NCBI GenBank assembly: GCA_013398955.1
Contig: VWPU01012124.1
Span: 1-64,000, forward strand
Source of the DNA: Callaeas wilsoni
Lineage: Eukaryota; Chordata; Aves; Passeriformes; Callaeidae
Reading direction: 5' to 3'
DNA: 64,000 bases
The notes under the pieces were generated by a model. That model saw only the letters and a program-made list of their open reading frames with translations, made no database searches and was not told where the DNA came from. Shown here one piece after another: positions 44,201-58,077 of this stretch; position 1 is the first letter of the stretch, and each line of letters begins with the position of its first letter. The position numbers and the translations under genes are program-made.

Positions 44201-47200
44201 TTAAGCCACAAAATCAGCATCTGCTCCTCTCTCTCTCCCTCCTCCCCTCCCTCCCCTGTGCCAGTGATGCCATTTTGCAAAATTTTAGACTAAACAGAAT
44301 TCCTGATTGCACAAGGAGAGGGGAAGAAAAGTGTCAGTGAGGCTTTGGGGCTTTGCAGGGGAATATCATGGAATTCCAGACTGGTTTGGGTTGGAGGGGA
44401 CATTAAAGCCCATCCTATTCCACCTCTGGCCATGGCCAGGGACACCTTCCTCTATCCCAGGCTGCTCCAGGCCCCGTCCAGCCCGACCTTGGGCACTCCC
44501 AGGGATGGGGCAGCACAGCTCCTCTGCTGCAAGGCAGTGTCCGTGTGGTGGTGGGTCAAAAACATTGATTTACTGTGGGTTTTGCTGGTTTTCTGCTCTG
44601 TTTTCATCTAGTAGTGACTATGTTCGTGGGAATTTAAGGTTTTAGGCAGGGATGCTAACTTTGGTAATAAACTCAGCAGCTGTAAGCCTTGAGCAGAGGT
44701 ATTTGATCCTAGTTGTTGTCTGTTATTAAAGTATTTTATTTCTGGCTTGCAGGTAGGAAAACGGGTAGGGAACAACACTTGATGGTGCAGGTGAGCTCTG
44801 GGCAGGCGTTGAGCTGTGAAATTTGTGCCAGGAAAGGGGGAAAATCCCTGCTGAGCCTTATTTCTGTAGGGAAATGATCACGGGATCAGTGGAGAAAGTA
44901 GTACTGCTAAAAACCAGCGGTTTTTAAGTCAATATGAGCTGACTTAATTCAGCCATTACTCCAAAATTGATATTCCTGGTGTGAGGATATGCAAAATTAA
45001 GTCTTAAAGCTTTACAGCGGTGGTGGCTGATCAATCTACACTTTTAATGGCTCGATAAGACTTTATTTAATGGCACGGGAAGAGTCAAAGAGAACAAAAA
45101 GAGTAAGAAATAGGGGCTGATGTTATTTTCAAAATGCTCAGTGTAATAGTGGGTTCTTTGGGGGCTTATCAATGGGGGAAGTTGGGAATTTTGGAGAAGT
45201 GTGTGATTTGCAGTTGCCTGAGGAAGCATCTCCTGCATGGGCAAACGTCTCTAAAGTGAAGCAGTTCACCTCCGAAGACAATTCAAGCTGCAAAATACGT
45301 GTAAGGGAAGAAAAAAAAAAGCTGCTTTTCTTTTTTTTTAAACACTTCCTCTGTTTACCATGCTGTTCAAATAATGTGATCACCAGGTTGCAGGCACCGG
45401 TTTTGTCAGCTGCTTGCAGCACTGGGTTCTCTTGGCTGTGGGGCCAGACCAGCAGCAAGCTTTGCCTCCCACGAGGTGGATATTGGGCTGTCACAGTTGA
45501 ATATCGGCAGAAAGTTGCCCCAGTTATTGCAGCTGAAGTGTTGTGGGCTGAAAGCTGGAGTATTTTCCCTTTGTTCCCGTGAAGTGTTACTGGGATTTCC
45601 TAAAACTGGACTCACAGGTTAACCTGGGCTGCTCTTTCCCATGTCACGATAGGCAAGGTCAGAGTGTCAGATCAGGATTCAGAAATCTGCTTTTCTTACA
45701 ATGCATTATTTCTTCATGGTTACATGAAATTCCCATGGGAGACCGATGTTTTCTCTGCGAATCATTTCTGGCAGCTATTACCTGTGCTTCCCTGGAATAA
45801 TTATGGCCCAGGCAGCATCAGGGGAGGAATATTTGCTTCAGTGAGTGAAACATTTCCACTTAGGAAGTCAATAATGCTGCTCTGGCAAGGCTCAGACCAC
45901 CAGAGCGCCGTAATTCATCTTGTAAAGATTTTGAACAGCCCTTTCCTCCTGTTGTGCATCTCCCCTGCGGAGGAGATGGAGCTGCAGGATGCACTTGGTG
46001 CGTTCTGGTTTGGAAAATGGAATATTCACATTAGGAAGGCGTCCTTAGATCAGCCAGCAAGGGACTGGTGGTGATTTTTGCAGCACTGGCAGCTCCTTTT
46101 AAAGCATTCAGCATCACAGCTGTGCAGTTGAGCTCCAGCAGCATCCAAAATTTGTGGGAAGGTGCGCAGGGAAAGTGTGGGTTTGCCTTTCTGGAACACA
46201 GGGTTGGCTCTGCTGTTGGGATTCTCTGTTGGGCCCTTGTCAGGATGTGTCAGTGCCAGCCTGCTCTGCTCTTTTCAGGTAGGGAGGGATTATCCTCCTT
46301 TGTGCTGCAGGGATTTACGTTTTATGGGTTTGTGGCGCAGCCTGGAATGCTCTTTGATCAATAATTGCTGGAACTGGCACTGCCTTCCTTGGAATGCTGA
46401 GAGTTCTAAGCCTGTGATGGTTCATTCATTCCTGGGGAGAGGAAGAAGGCCCAGTGAAATGGCAGAAAACTCTAAAGGCTGAGAAGTGACTCTCTGTCCC
46501 CACCTAATACCCCGTGGAATTTATTGCTTCCTTCCCTAAGCATGGAATTCCTTAGGATGAAACAGGAAGGGGTGGTGGTTCTCTTTAAGGAAAAGCCCTG
46601 TAGCAATAATTGAATTATTGTTCTCTTGTACCTTTTGCATTGTTGGATGTTCCCATTTGTTTTCTCTGCTTGACTGCCTCGACTGGTTCGTAGCAGCCTT
46701 TAAAACAAAGCAGTTCTGCCTCTTAGTTGAAGCAATAAATAGTCCATTTTATTCATCTCTGATCTGGAGGAAGAGGGAAAATCTCACCAGGCTCTGCAGT
46801 GCTTTCTAAAAGGGATATTCTTTGATAATTCCTGCTCTGATGAAGACAGTAAACACTGGTGCACCTTCAGCTCAGCAATGTTACATCCACCCCCACAAAA
46901 ACAAATGAAAGAGTCGCCCAGGGCGGCCTTTAGTGATGATTAGAAGGGGAGATGATGTGAAGGTCCCAAGGACAGCTGGGTTTGATGTTGCTCTCGTGTG
47001 ACAGGTGTTTGGATGTCACAGTGATGCGCGGCAGGGAGAGGCTGAAGCTGCAGAGATGCTGAAGCTGAGCAGAAATCAGGCTCACGTTGCGCTCTGGAAA
47101 TGTGGTTTTGCATCAAACGACTCCTCCATGCATTCAAAAGGGGATGTTTGGCTGGAGGACGGGTTTATTTTTAGGGCTTGGTGGTTTCAGTTGCTTTTAT

Positions 47201-48368
47201 TGGTGGGTGGGAGCGTTGACAACGCGTCCCAGGGCCCAGAGCTGCTCCTGGTGCTGGGGCTGAGCACATCCCATCAGCTGGACCAGCTCCTCACCCTGGC
47301 CTGAGCTGGCTCTGTGTCGTGGCTCTGGGGGAGCTTTGCTTGTGGCATCTGCATTATGCAGCCCTTGGCATCCTCTTGGGCCTTTTTTTCAATTTTTGAG
47401 AAAATCTGGGTGCTGTGGATAGCTCAGGAGGAAGAGGGAGACCCGAGGATGCTAAAGGAGCTTTTTCCAGGCTCTACATATGGAAAGGCACACTCCTCTT
47501 CTCTGTCTTGTTGTGCTGCTAAAGAGAGAAACAAGGATTTGAGAATCTGCGTGATTTAAAATCTGATATAATTCAGAATTGAGGATGTGCTGCATCTGTG
47601 TGGTGTTCACCTCATTTCCCCATTGTCATGGCAACAGTTGGGAAGGCTGTCCCTGTCTCACTGATCCCAGCACTGAATCTGCTGCGTTTATTGCAGGTTG
47701 AGCAATAGCCCTTCCCTGTTCCTGCCGTAGCTTATGGGTGAATAACAGGAAAAGACTGCAATTAATCTGACATTGGCCATGTTTTTGAAAAACCACAGTT
47801 ACTTGGGGAAAATGGACAAACGCTTCTTTCAAGTTTTAAAACTTCCTGTATCCTCAAATCAAAACCAAAACTGACTTGAAGGGCAAGTGAAACTCCACGG
47901 TGCAGTATTCAGATAAGATGCATGTGAAGAGACTTCCTGAAAAATAGACTGAGATTGACTTTTATTGCTAAAATTGTGCTGCTGGTGTTTTCTTGGTCAT
48001 TTCTTTCAATTTTATTTACTGTGCTTGCTTGTTTCTGCTGCTCTCGTGTCTCTGGTGGCTGTTGTGCTTATTCCTGAGTTTGGAATCAAGGGCTGGTACT
48101 GGAATTTTGTAGACTCCTTGCCCAGTTCTCTTCACTCATTCACAGTGCTCTGGAACAAATTTTTGGGTATTACTGCAGATGCTGATGAGCCTTGGAAGCC
48201 TGGTTAGTTTCTGTATCATTCCCATCCGTGCTGAAGCTGCGAGAATCCCAGTTTTGAATAAAACAGATTTATCTCCTCAGCGGGGCAGTCTTTTTCTGCA
48301 GCCAGATCATTCTGAGGGGAAATGTGGTGTGTGGAGTGGCATCACCTGAACTCCTGTTGTATTTCCAG
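38269..48368 (+). other. MIB2 intron 1, remaining part
   Basis: About 10 kb without any exon that I recognise. It holds a CR1 fragment (44362-44520), a poly-T followed by (gatt)3 near 44081-44107, and possibly an older CR1-like remnant near 41685-41835 (weak). The first introns of vertebrate genes often hold enhancers, but nothing can be pointed out here. Confidence 0.6.
44362..44520 (-). mobile_element. CR1 LINE fragment, reverse orientation
   Basis: aatatcatggaattccagac, tggtttgggttggaggggac, ccatggccagggacacctt, tcccaggctgctccaggccc, then cactcccagggatgggg. Reverse CR1 3' end, moderately diverged. Confidence 0.88.
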
Positions 48369-48719
48369 ATGTGCTGACCATGCTGCCCACGACGCCGCGA
48401 GTGCTGCTGGTGATCCCGCCCGTCTCCGAGACCCCTCTCCAGGAGGAGTTTTAGGGTTTGCTGTGCAGATCCATGGACCTGGACCCCCATGCCAGCATGC
48501 AGGTCGGGATGCGGGTAGTCCGTGGAGTGGACTGGAAGTGGGGCAGCCAGGACAGCGGCGAGGGCAACGTGGGCACCGTGGTGGAGATCGGCCGGACGGG
48601 CAGCCCCACCACGCCGGACAAGACCGTGGTGGTGCAGTGGGACCAGGGCAACAGAACCAACTACCGCACGGGCTTCCAGGGGGCCTACGACCTCCTGCTC
48701 TATGACAACGCCCAGATAG
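48369..48719 (+). CDS. MIB2: MIB2 first coding exon: 5' UTR end, start codon, MIB/HERC2 domain 1
   Basis: The acceptor is TGTATTTCCAG (48368) and the donor GTGAGC. The start codon is the ATG at 48473 ([20 protein letters not shown]); coding 48473-48719 covers residues 1-82 and ends in phase 1. [34 protein letters not shown] and [10 protein letters not shown] are the MIB/HERC2 fold, which in Mind bomb proteins binds the tails of the Notch ligands Delta and Jagged. The next in-frame ATG upstream is lacking; only TTG precedes, and a stop lies further up. Confidence 0.95.
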
Positions 48720-51700
48720 GTGAGCAGGGCCTGGGCAGGGGCACAGCCACCTCCTGCCCACGTCCCGGGTGCTGGGACAGCCTTTGGCACCTGTGGGCAG
48801 AGCACACTCAGCCTGTGCATGGGCAGGACATTCCTGTTTCCCTCTGTGCAAAGGCTCTGCTTGAGCAGAGCCTGGGCAGGGGCACAGCCACTGGCAAAGC
48901 CACCTCCTGCCCACGTCCCGTGTGCTGTGACAGCCTTTGGCACCTGCAGACAGAGCACACTCAGCCTGTCCGTGGGCAGGACATTCCTGTTTCCCTTTGT
49001 GCAAGAGCTCTGCTAGAGCATGGCCGCGGCAGGGGCACAGCCGCCTGCTGCCCATGTCCCGTGGGCTGGGACAGCCTTTGTGGCATCTGCATTATGCACA
49101 CAGCAGGGGCACAGCCACCTCCTGCCCATGTCCCGTGTGCTGGGACAGCCTTTGTGGCATCTGCATTATGCACACAGCAAGGGCACAGCCACCTCCTGCC
49201 CACGTCCCGTGTGCTGGGACAGCCTTTGGCACCTGTGGGCAGAGCACACTCAGCCTGTGCGTGGCCAGGACATTCCTGTTTCCCTTTGTGCAAAAGCTCT
49301 GCTAGAGCATGGCCTGGGCAGGGGCACAGCCACCTCCTGCCCACGTCCCGTGTGCCAGGACAGCCTTTGGCACCTGTGGGCAGAGCACACTCAGCCTGTG
49401 CATGGCCAGGACATTCCTCTGTGCAAAGGCTCTGCTTTCCTCCTTTTTCCTTCTGTGAGCTGAACACTTTCACTGACTCTGTCATTCTGCAGACGTGGCT
49501 TTAGGAGGAGAGGCCCTCCAGCCAGGAAGTGGATATTTCAAATTACACATGTCACTTCACACTGTAGTATTACGTCACCTACAACACACGATTTTTTCCC
49601 CCTTTAAAACATGCATTAAACAAGCTTCCTTCAAATCTCCTTTAGAGTTGTGTGTCCTAATTCTGTAAAGTGTGGACTAGGAGGAGTAGGTTCATTCAGA
49701 ACAGTTGTGCCAGGGTTTTCTAGCCCTTAAATAATTTCTCTTTAGAAATAAAGCTGTTTCAGTGCCCATGGCACTTTTCCATGAGCAGTATTTCTGCTGT
49801 AATGAACAGAGGTATTTACTTTAGACAGGACTAAGATAAAAAATGGGAATGTAAGAAGCTGGAAAGAGGTGAACACAGGACTCACAGGATTTCTGTTGTG
49901 TTTGTGTGTGAAGTACTCGTGCCTGCCCTTGGCTCAGCGAAGGGTCTTTTTGTGGAAGGGTTTGACGTTCTGCAGAGCTGGAAAGGGGGTTCTAAGAGCC
50001 TGGTTTTCCCTGGAATTTGTGTGGATCTCCCATTCCCTTTTGCTCCCCTAGGTGTCCGTCACCCCAACATCATCTGTGACTGCTGCAAGAAGCACGGGAT
50101 CCGAGGCATGAGGTGGAAATGCAAAATGTGCTTTGACTACGACCTGTGCACGCAGTGCTACATGAACAACAAACACGACCTGTCCCACTCCTTCGAGCGC
50201 TACGAGACTGCTCATTCCCAGCCGTGAGTCCCCTTCACCCTCAGCACATTCATGGGGCTCCCTTCCATCCTAATACTCTCCAAAAGCTGCTGTGTGCACC
50301 CCAGGGGTGTGCAAGATAACCCAGCAGTAACACAGTAGAGCCTTACTGGTACATGTCTGGGTAATTTATAAATAAATTCATGTAAATATATTGGGCAGCG
50401 CTCAGTTTTTGCTGGTTGGGTCACACGACCAGAAAAGTTTGTTCTATAGAATAATGTCAGGCTTGGTTAGGTTTTATGAAGCTGATGGAAAAAAAAGGCA
50501 GCAAACAGAAATCTGCAGAGTGTTTTTGTGAAGTGACAAAAGAATGATTTCTGCTCTGGTTTTTCTCTTCCTCAGCCCCCCACAATTAAATAATTTCCTA
50601 GACATGCTTTGCTATTTGCTGTTCTCAGGCCACTGGGAGGCTGGCAGGGATCTTACACTCCCAAATTGTTGATTTATTCTTGGGGTCTATTCACTGAAGA
50701 GCAGCACTTTCTCATTTACTCCTGCTCTGCACATTAATATTTTTTTGAGGTGACTGCTGCGCTGATGCCTGTGGAACAGCATCTGTAATTTTATGCTCCT
50801 CCATGATTTGCCAAAACATGGGAGATTTGTTCTCCTGTCCTGAAGAAGAACTCAAAAATAGTCTCAACAGTACTTTTATTTGCACCTCCTAAAGTGGGCA
50901 TGAAGATGAATCATGTAATCCTCTTGCCTTCAGGAGAAGGAATACGAAATCAGCTTATCTCTGTCATTGATTTTCTTTTCTTGTCTTTTTTTTTTTTTGC
51001 CTCCCTTTGAAAATATCACTGTGCCTTGCATCCATCTGTGGAATGAAAAGTGTAATTACTGTGCTGAAGGCAGCGGTGTGGGATTTGCAGCTGCTTCTCC
51101 TGCCATGTGGGAAGCTCTGCCTGGAGCTGATTGCCAGAGTGGTGCCAGCGTTGGCTGAGGCAGAATTCCCAGGCCTAGCAGAGGAGGGATGCTGCTGGCC
51201 AGAGAATCTCCCCTCTGAGCTTTGAGGCTTGTGTTTATCCACCAGATTAGGGTGTTTCTGGAGCTTGTGCTAATATGACAAGCCAGCCAGATCCTGCTGT
51301 GAAATGAGCTTCACAATTCGGTGTATCTATAAAAACGCACATCTCTATAAAAATAGGCATGAGGGGGTTTTTTCTCTTTCTATTAGTAACAGAGTTATCT
51401 CCAAGTAGTTACTCAGGGATGCCTGCTTGTGTCTTTTATTTAAGCTTAAGGTACTTCATTTTACTCACATTTAAATTAAAAAAAAAAAAAAGAGACACTG
51501 CTGCAGAGCAGCCCCAATTTTCTGCCCTGTGTTGGGGATTTCCCAGCCCTGCAGGTGGGAAATCCTTTGGGCAGCAGGGACCTGACCCTCCCCAGGAGCA
51601 CCTCGAATGCTGTCCTGGATCAAAAGGCAGATTTCTAGGTAATTTCTCCCCAGGACTCATCCTCTGCAGAACTTGTTCCTTTTTTCTGAGGAATCTGACT

Positions 51701-54700
51701 GGTGGAAGATGTAAATGGAGCAAATCTCCCTTCCGAGGCTTGTCTCTGCCTGTGTCCAGGCTGCCGCTGGAATTGGGCAGTGGAGTTCTTGCTGTCAGGG
51801 TGAAAAAGGGAGCTTGGAGGATGGCCAGGAGACTTGCCAGGGCCAGAGCTGTCCCGTGGGAATCGTTTGGCTTTCCCAGAAACTGCAGCAGCACTCTGGA
51901 ATGTCGTGGAAGCACTGGAGAGCTCTTTGGAGGTAGAGCAGAATGTGATGTCTGATGGTGCTTTGGTAGTTTTTTGGTTGGGTTGGGATTTTTTTTTTTC
52001 TAAGTTCTTTTGCCTTTTTAAAATTTTTTTTCTGTGAGTGTGGCTGGTTGAGTGTTTAGAGAAAATGTGATCTAAATTAGCTTTATTTGACAAAAACAAT
52101 TCTAGACATAGGCCAGAGTGCCTGATACCACATCTTTATAAAATTAGCACTATTCTGATTTATTTTGCTGTGTGTTAGCAGGAATAAGGATCTTCATAAC
52201 AGCAAGCAGCTAATAAAAAAAGGACTGAAAAAAATAAAAATAAAAAGAGGCACAGCATGAGCCTGTCAGATGTGGCAGTGATTTCTGGGAGCCTCCATAA
52301 GGGGCAGGGATAAAACAGCAGTTGTAATTGAGTAAGGCAACACCTTTCCTGCTGTTCCTGTGTGGCAGGTATTGATTCCAGCTGAGTTTTGGGATGGAGA
52401 GGAATTAGAAATTTTCACGGAAGAAGCTCTCTGTTGTGGAAAGCTGCAGTTTTAGTGGTGAATGAAAGGTTCACGTTGTGGTTCTTGGAAGCCGCTCAGC
52501 TTTTGGAGCAAACAGGTTGTCAGAAATGGGTTTGGTTTCAGGGTTTGACCGAGGGTGGCACAATAACTGCAATAAATGGGTGTTTTCTGCAGGAGCTTTC
52601 ACACGGAGCTGGCAAATTAAATCCCTTTTACTCTGAAATGCCTGGCAGCGCAGGGGCAGGGAGCAGTGGGAACATCTTTGCTTTAATGCAAATTAACCTG
52701 TGATTTGTTGGTCCAGGGTTTGGGAGGGTGCTCTGCACTAAGAATGGAATGTCCTGATGTGAAACAAAGGGCAGGATCACCTCTGAACAATGCCATGGAG
52801 AGGATTTCTGTGGAATAAAGGAAGTCTGAGCAGTGGAGACACTTTGCCTTAAGCACTGCAGCATCCTTTTGGAAGGACAGAAATTGCCTGCTTCTGACTC
52901 ACTGTGCTATTGCTTAGATCACTCATCTCTCTTTCTCTTTTTCCTTTTTTTTTCTTTTTTTTTTCCCTTCTAAATAAAGTAGAAGATAAAACCTTTGGCA
53001 GTTCCCTAAGGACAAAAAGAGGAAATCAGAGTATTTAAAAAGACGTGGTAAATGCTGTGTGGGTTTGGGTTTATTGTTGAGTGGCTGTGAAATACAGGAT
53101 GAGTCTCCTTTAGAGACCAGGATTCTCCCACCTCCTTTCTCTGGGAACAGGGATCCTGTGGTTCTTCACAAATTCCTGCTGCTGCTGCCAGAGCCACCAC
53201 TGGCCACCTGAACCAGGCAAGGCCAACACATCCCTGTTTGTAGCAGGTCACTAATCCCAGGATTTAGGACGATTTAACCCCAGACAGACACTGCAGAGGG
53301 TTCCCAATCAGTTTTCTAAAGAGGCTTTGAAGACACCTTTACCTGAAGGCTATTTCAGCTCTTAAAATGACCTGAGTTTGAACTTTAGGTGACAGGAAGT
53401 GCTGATTTTCTTTTTTAATTTTGCTATTTCAGGTAATCTCTTCCTGACCTCCTGATTTGTTATTTTGATTGGTCTTGTTTGGTTTGAATTTTATGGCTGT
53501 TGTGGGAGAGGCTTTCATCCTTGGCTTAAAAGAATGGAACAATTCAGCATTGCTGAAGAGCTTTTTTCAGAGTTGTTGTACCCATTTGCTGAATATGTGC
53601 TTAGTAATTAGAAGATAAATCAGTGTCTGTGAGCAGGGCAGCAAAGCAAAGCTCATCAAGTTTATATTGGGGTTGGAAAAGTCGGGCACACTCTGGTCAT
53701 TTCTGCAAATAATCGAGCCTGGGAGAATCCCATCCAAACTGTTAGTGTTGTTGTATTCCCATGCAGCACTGGCATTTTGCTTGGATCACCTGCTCAGGGA
53801 TGGGGCTGAGTTGAATTTCAGATGCGGTGCATTTCCAGGCTTTTTTCTAGCCTTCACTCACCAGTAAATCACAACCTCAGTAGTTTTTCACAAGCCCTGG
53901 GTTTTTTTTTTTTTCCCTGGCAAACAATGGAGCTGGAGGAGCCAGCGAGCTGCACAGGGAAGTGTTTTGTGTAATCAAGCAATAAGAAATACAAATATTT
54001 TCTCCCATTGTGTTTTATCCTGTAGTCAAAACAGAGATTGCAGTTATTTTCAGCTGTAATTCTTAAACCAGCTCTGTCTGGTGGCGTTACCAGCTGGATT
54101 GGGAAATCAGATCCAGGAACAAGCGCGTGCTCTGATTTAGGTCTGTGCAGTGCAGACCCATTCAAGGCATCTTTAATAATCCAACCTCCCATCTGTGGCT
54201 GCTTATACTGAGAGCTGAGCGAATCCAGCAGCTGAGTGACAACTGCTGGGTGTTTGATTACTGGGCAATGAAGGGATGCAGGTTTATTTACGTAGTAACC
54301 TCCTCAACAGGTGTTATTTGTGCAGTGGCAGTTCAAGCTGAGAAATTTGGGTGAGGAATATTTGGAATTGAACGTGACTCTTCTGTGCTGACGGTTTTAT
54401 TTCCTGACTTGCAGAAAGTGTTCATGAAGTATGAATGAATTTATTTATATGAATTTATTATTTTTTTTCCCGTTAATGAATTTGTATCATTTTCCTTTAG
54501 GGAAAATCCCACTATGATTTGCCAGATAAATTGCCTGTGAATGAATTTATTAATATTAATTTCTTTTTTTTCTGTTAATGAATTTGTATCATTTTCCTTT
54601 AGGGAAAATCCCACTATGATTTGCCAGATAAATTGCCTGTGAATGAATTTATTAATATTAATTTCTTTTTTTTCTGTTAATGAATTTGTATCATTTTCCT

Positions 54701-57700
54701 TTAGGGAAAATCCCACTATGATTTGCCAGATAAATTGCCTGTGCCTCCTTAAAAAACCCCAGACATGAGCATTGGGGTGTATTGCTGCACTAGGGCTTCC
54801 CTTGTGTAATTTGGATTATTCTGTTTGATTTGTGGAACAGAGATTGTGTTTCAGTGATATATTTTATCTTTATATTTTCTGGAATTACATGATCAAAGCT
54901 GCAAGCAAGAGAAGCCTTCACTGAACCAGCTTTAGCCTGGGTTTTGAACTAATAATGATGTTTGAAGGAAGATAACAAGACATTTTCACTCCGTGGCTCA
55001 GCGGTGCTTCTGCACCTTCTCACTGCAATATTCTGCCTTTAAGGGCTCTGTATAAACAGCTCTGAGAGCACAGTTGTGAAAAACTGTCTGCAGGAACCTT
55101 TTTAGTTCCCATTTAGTAGCCTTGGTCTGAAACCTTCCCTGCTGTGGCTTTCCAGAACAGGATTTGATCCCAGTTACTTTGGGGGTTACAAAAAAAAATG
55201 CAGCTTTCAATTATAAAGATACAGCTGGTTTTGTGAGGAACTGTGCCTTGTCAAGGAAGGAGAGGATTGAAAAGGAAAAAAAAAATCTTGGTAAAGACAG
55301 TTCCTGAAATAGATTTCTGTGATCCTGATCCCTCTCCAGCATCCTTGTCTTAGGCTGGTTCCTGCTTGAGCAACCAGCAGCCATCTGTCAGAACTGCCTT
55401 CCTTTATCCTCTGCTGGAAGTGCTTCAGGAAAAGCTTTGCTGGGGGGATTAGAAAACCTGGAATTTCTGGCATTGAGGTCATTTTTACCTGTTGTTCCTG
55501 CAGGATCTTGGTGTTGGCTTTTCTGGAGGTGGATCTTTGTGCGCCCTGGCAGGGATGTGGGTTTGTGTCTCCCACGAGCTGAAAATCTGGTTTAGAGCTG
55601 TGCCCTGTGAAGGGATTAATGTGATATTTATGGCCTGCCACCTTACAGGGTGACCGTCCCTTCTGCTTCCCAGTCCCCTCCATTGTGTTTATTTCTTCAG
55701 ATAAGAACTTTCTGCAGCAGAAAAATCTCACCAAACGCATCAACGATGCCTGGCGTGAAGGGGCTCTGGCTTGCTGCTGCAAATCAAAAGTAGTTTTTGT
55801 TGAAATTTCTCCAGATCAGTTGATTTGGGTCTCTCATCCCTCTCTCCAAAGCAGGGGTAGTTCTGCTGTTCCAGATGCTGGAGCAGAGTTCTCAGGGATG
55901 TCAAAAGCCAAATAAGCACCTCAGAGAAACTTGAGCACAGGCAGAACATCCCCAGGGAGTGGTTCCCAGCATGCTGGAGAGAGTCATAACTCCATTCTGT
56001 ACAGTGCATGCTCCCAAGTGCTTTCTGGGCTCTCCAGTAATTTAATATCCTTGGAATTTGTAGGGCAGAAATGGCTGCAGACTTGTGCTGTCATAATTAA
56101 CGTTGTTATTAAAGGCAGTATCGCAGTGATTAAATTTATCCCGGGGGTATTTTTGCATCACGCTGGCTAACTTTGTTTGTTATCCAGCATTTGGAGCAAA
56201 ACATGTTAAATTAGATTAAAACCTTAATAAGAATCATTGGCTCAGGACATCTGGTGCTTGCATGACTCTTCGGTGGTGCTGGTCAGCAGTGGTTTGAGGC
56301 AGGGTCAGAATTTTGGGGAGGCTGGGGAAGGAGGATGGTTCTGGTGGGTGGCCCCCAGCATTTCAGCAGGACAGGAGATGGAGTTTCTTACATTTTCCTT
56401 CTTTAAGGAAGCTCAGCTTTCTAAACTGATCAGCTTTGGGGTTTTTTTTGTCCCCAACCACAAATTTCAGAGGAAGTGGCAGGTTAATGTGAGAGTGTTG
56501 AGCTGGGGAATGACTACTGTTACATGATAATCCAAAAAGGGAACTTACGCTAAGAATAGAATGAGTGGTGGATATTTTGCTATTTAAACATCTTAAGCTT
56601 AGCTCGGTGCTTTATTTTACTATCACTGAGAATCTTTGCATTGAATCCCATCCCCTGTGAGAGAAGGCTTTGGAGGAGAGAAGTGTATTTTTATCACTTT
56701 GTCTCAGGGCTTGGCTAAGACATCTTTGAGAAATTATTAGGAAAACATGGAACAAAATGCAGTGAAAACATCTAAGCTGTTTCAGAGGCAGTACCCAAAT
56801 CCATGCTGGTTTTTGAAGCCAGTCTCTAGTGCCTGACACAGTGCAATAAAATGAATGCTGAGCAGTGGCTCTTTTTAGCTGAGCTTTTCCCTCCACTGTC
56901 ATTATCTTCTCTCTTAACAACATCCAGCCTTGATGGTGCTTAAACCAGACAAAATCTCAACCCTCCAAATAAAGGGCCTTCAGGTTCCTCGTGTTGAGCT
57001 CCAGCCTGGGTAATGAACATTCAGTGATTATAAAAGCAAGGCATAAATAATCTCTCCCTCTTTTGAAACACGTGAGGTTGTAAACCGCAGGTGGGAGATC
57101 TCTTAACGGGTTAAGAAAGGTAAAAGACTTAAGCATTTGGTGGATAAGTAAACAGTAAGTTCAAGCATAAGCTTTTTATCCTCCTGAGTCTCCACCTTCC
57201 CTCTGGAGGTATTAGATGGAAAATAAATACAGTGTTCTGAGGTCAGCCCTACCCCCAGGAAGCTTCCCCTCCCCTTGCCCTGTGGAACAGCTGCTGAACT
57301 TGGGTTGCTCTGTCTGGCTGGGAGTTGCCAAGAGCCTGTCTGGCTCCACGGGCATGGAGTGGGGCCCTTTTGCAGTCACCTAGAAAAGGGGATTGTACCC
57401 TGGCTGAGCAGCCAGGCAGGTCCCCGTGGATTCTGGGGTCTTGGTAACTCATGAGAAGGCTTTGTGCCAGCCTGGGGACAGCACACACAGAGCCAGCAGA
57501 GAGGCTGCTGTGACGTTATGGGAATTGGGAGCTGCTTTAACAGGACATCAGACCCCCTGTTCACTATCACGTAGGTACCTTTTCCCTTTTCCTTTCAGCT
57601 GCAGGGGGGTCTGTGCTGGGGATGTGGGGTGCAGGGCAGGTGGGAAGCTCTGTGAGAGCCTGGGAGTGGTCCAGCCACAGCACTGCTGGTGTAATCTCTG

Positions 57701-58033
57701 CTTTTCAGGTTGTAGAAGTGCTGAGCTCCATTAATACCTCGCTGCAGGGCCACCCCAGTAATGTCCCTTGCCCTAAAGTGAAGGATGGTCCTCATGGGAC
57801 AGCCCTCAGCTGGAACAGAGCTCTGTCAGTGTCTATAACAACAACAAATTCATTTGTTTCCTCTGATTTTGTTTTTCCAGGGTCCTAGTGAGCCCTCGAC
57901 AGAATTTGACTCGCATCACATTAAAAGGGACTTTCCAGGGGGCTAAAGTGGTCCGTGGGCCTGACTGGGAGTGGGGTAACCAGGATGGTAAGCTGCTTTT
58001 GGGATGTCCTGTAAAGCACCATTTGACTTTGTT

Positions 58034-58077
<44 letters not shown>

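Noticed and set aside
45664..46074. 136-codon frame in MIB2 intron 1
   Set aside because: No recognisable domain, no splice sites in matching phase with MIB2, and the length is within chance for this composition.
48458..49504. 348-codon frame from the first MIB2 coding exon onward
   Set aside because: Only 48473-48719 is coding. The remainder ignores the GTGAGC donor and runs through the intronic minisatellite; MIB2 homology resumes at 50052.
54441..54716. 91-codon frame with a 34-residue repeat on the minus strand
   Set aside because: Product of the 102-bp triplication, AT-rich and without any gene signals.
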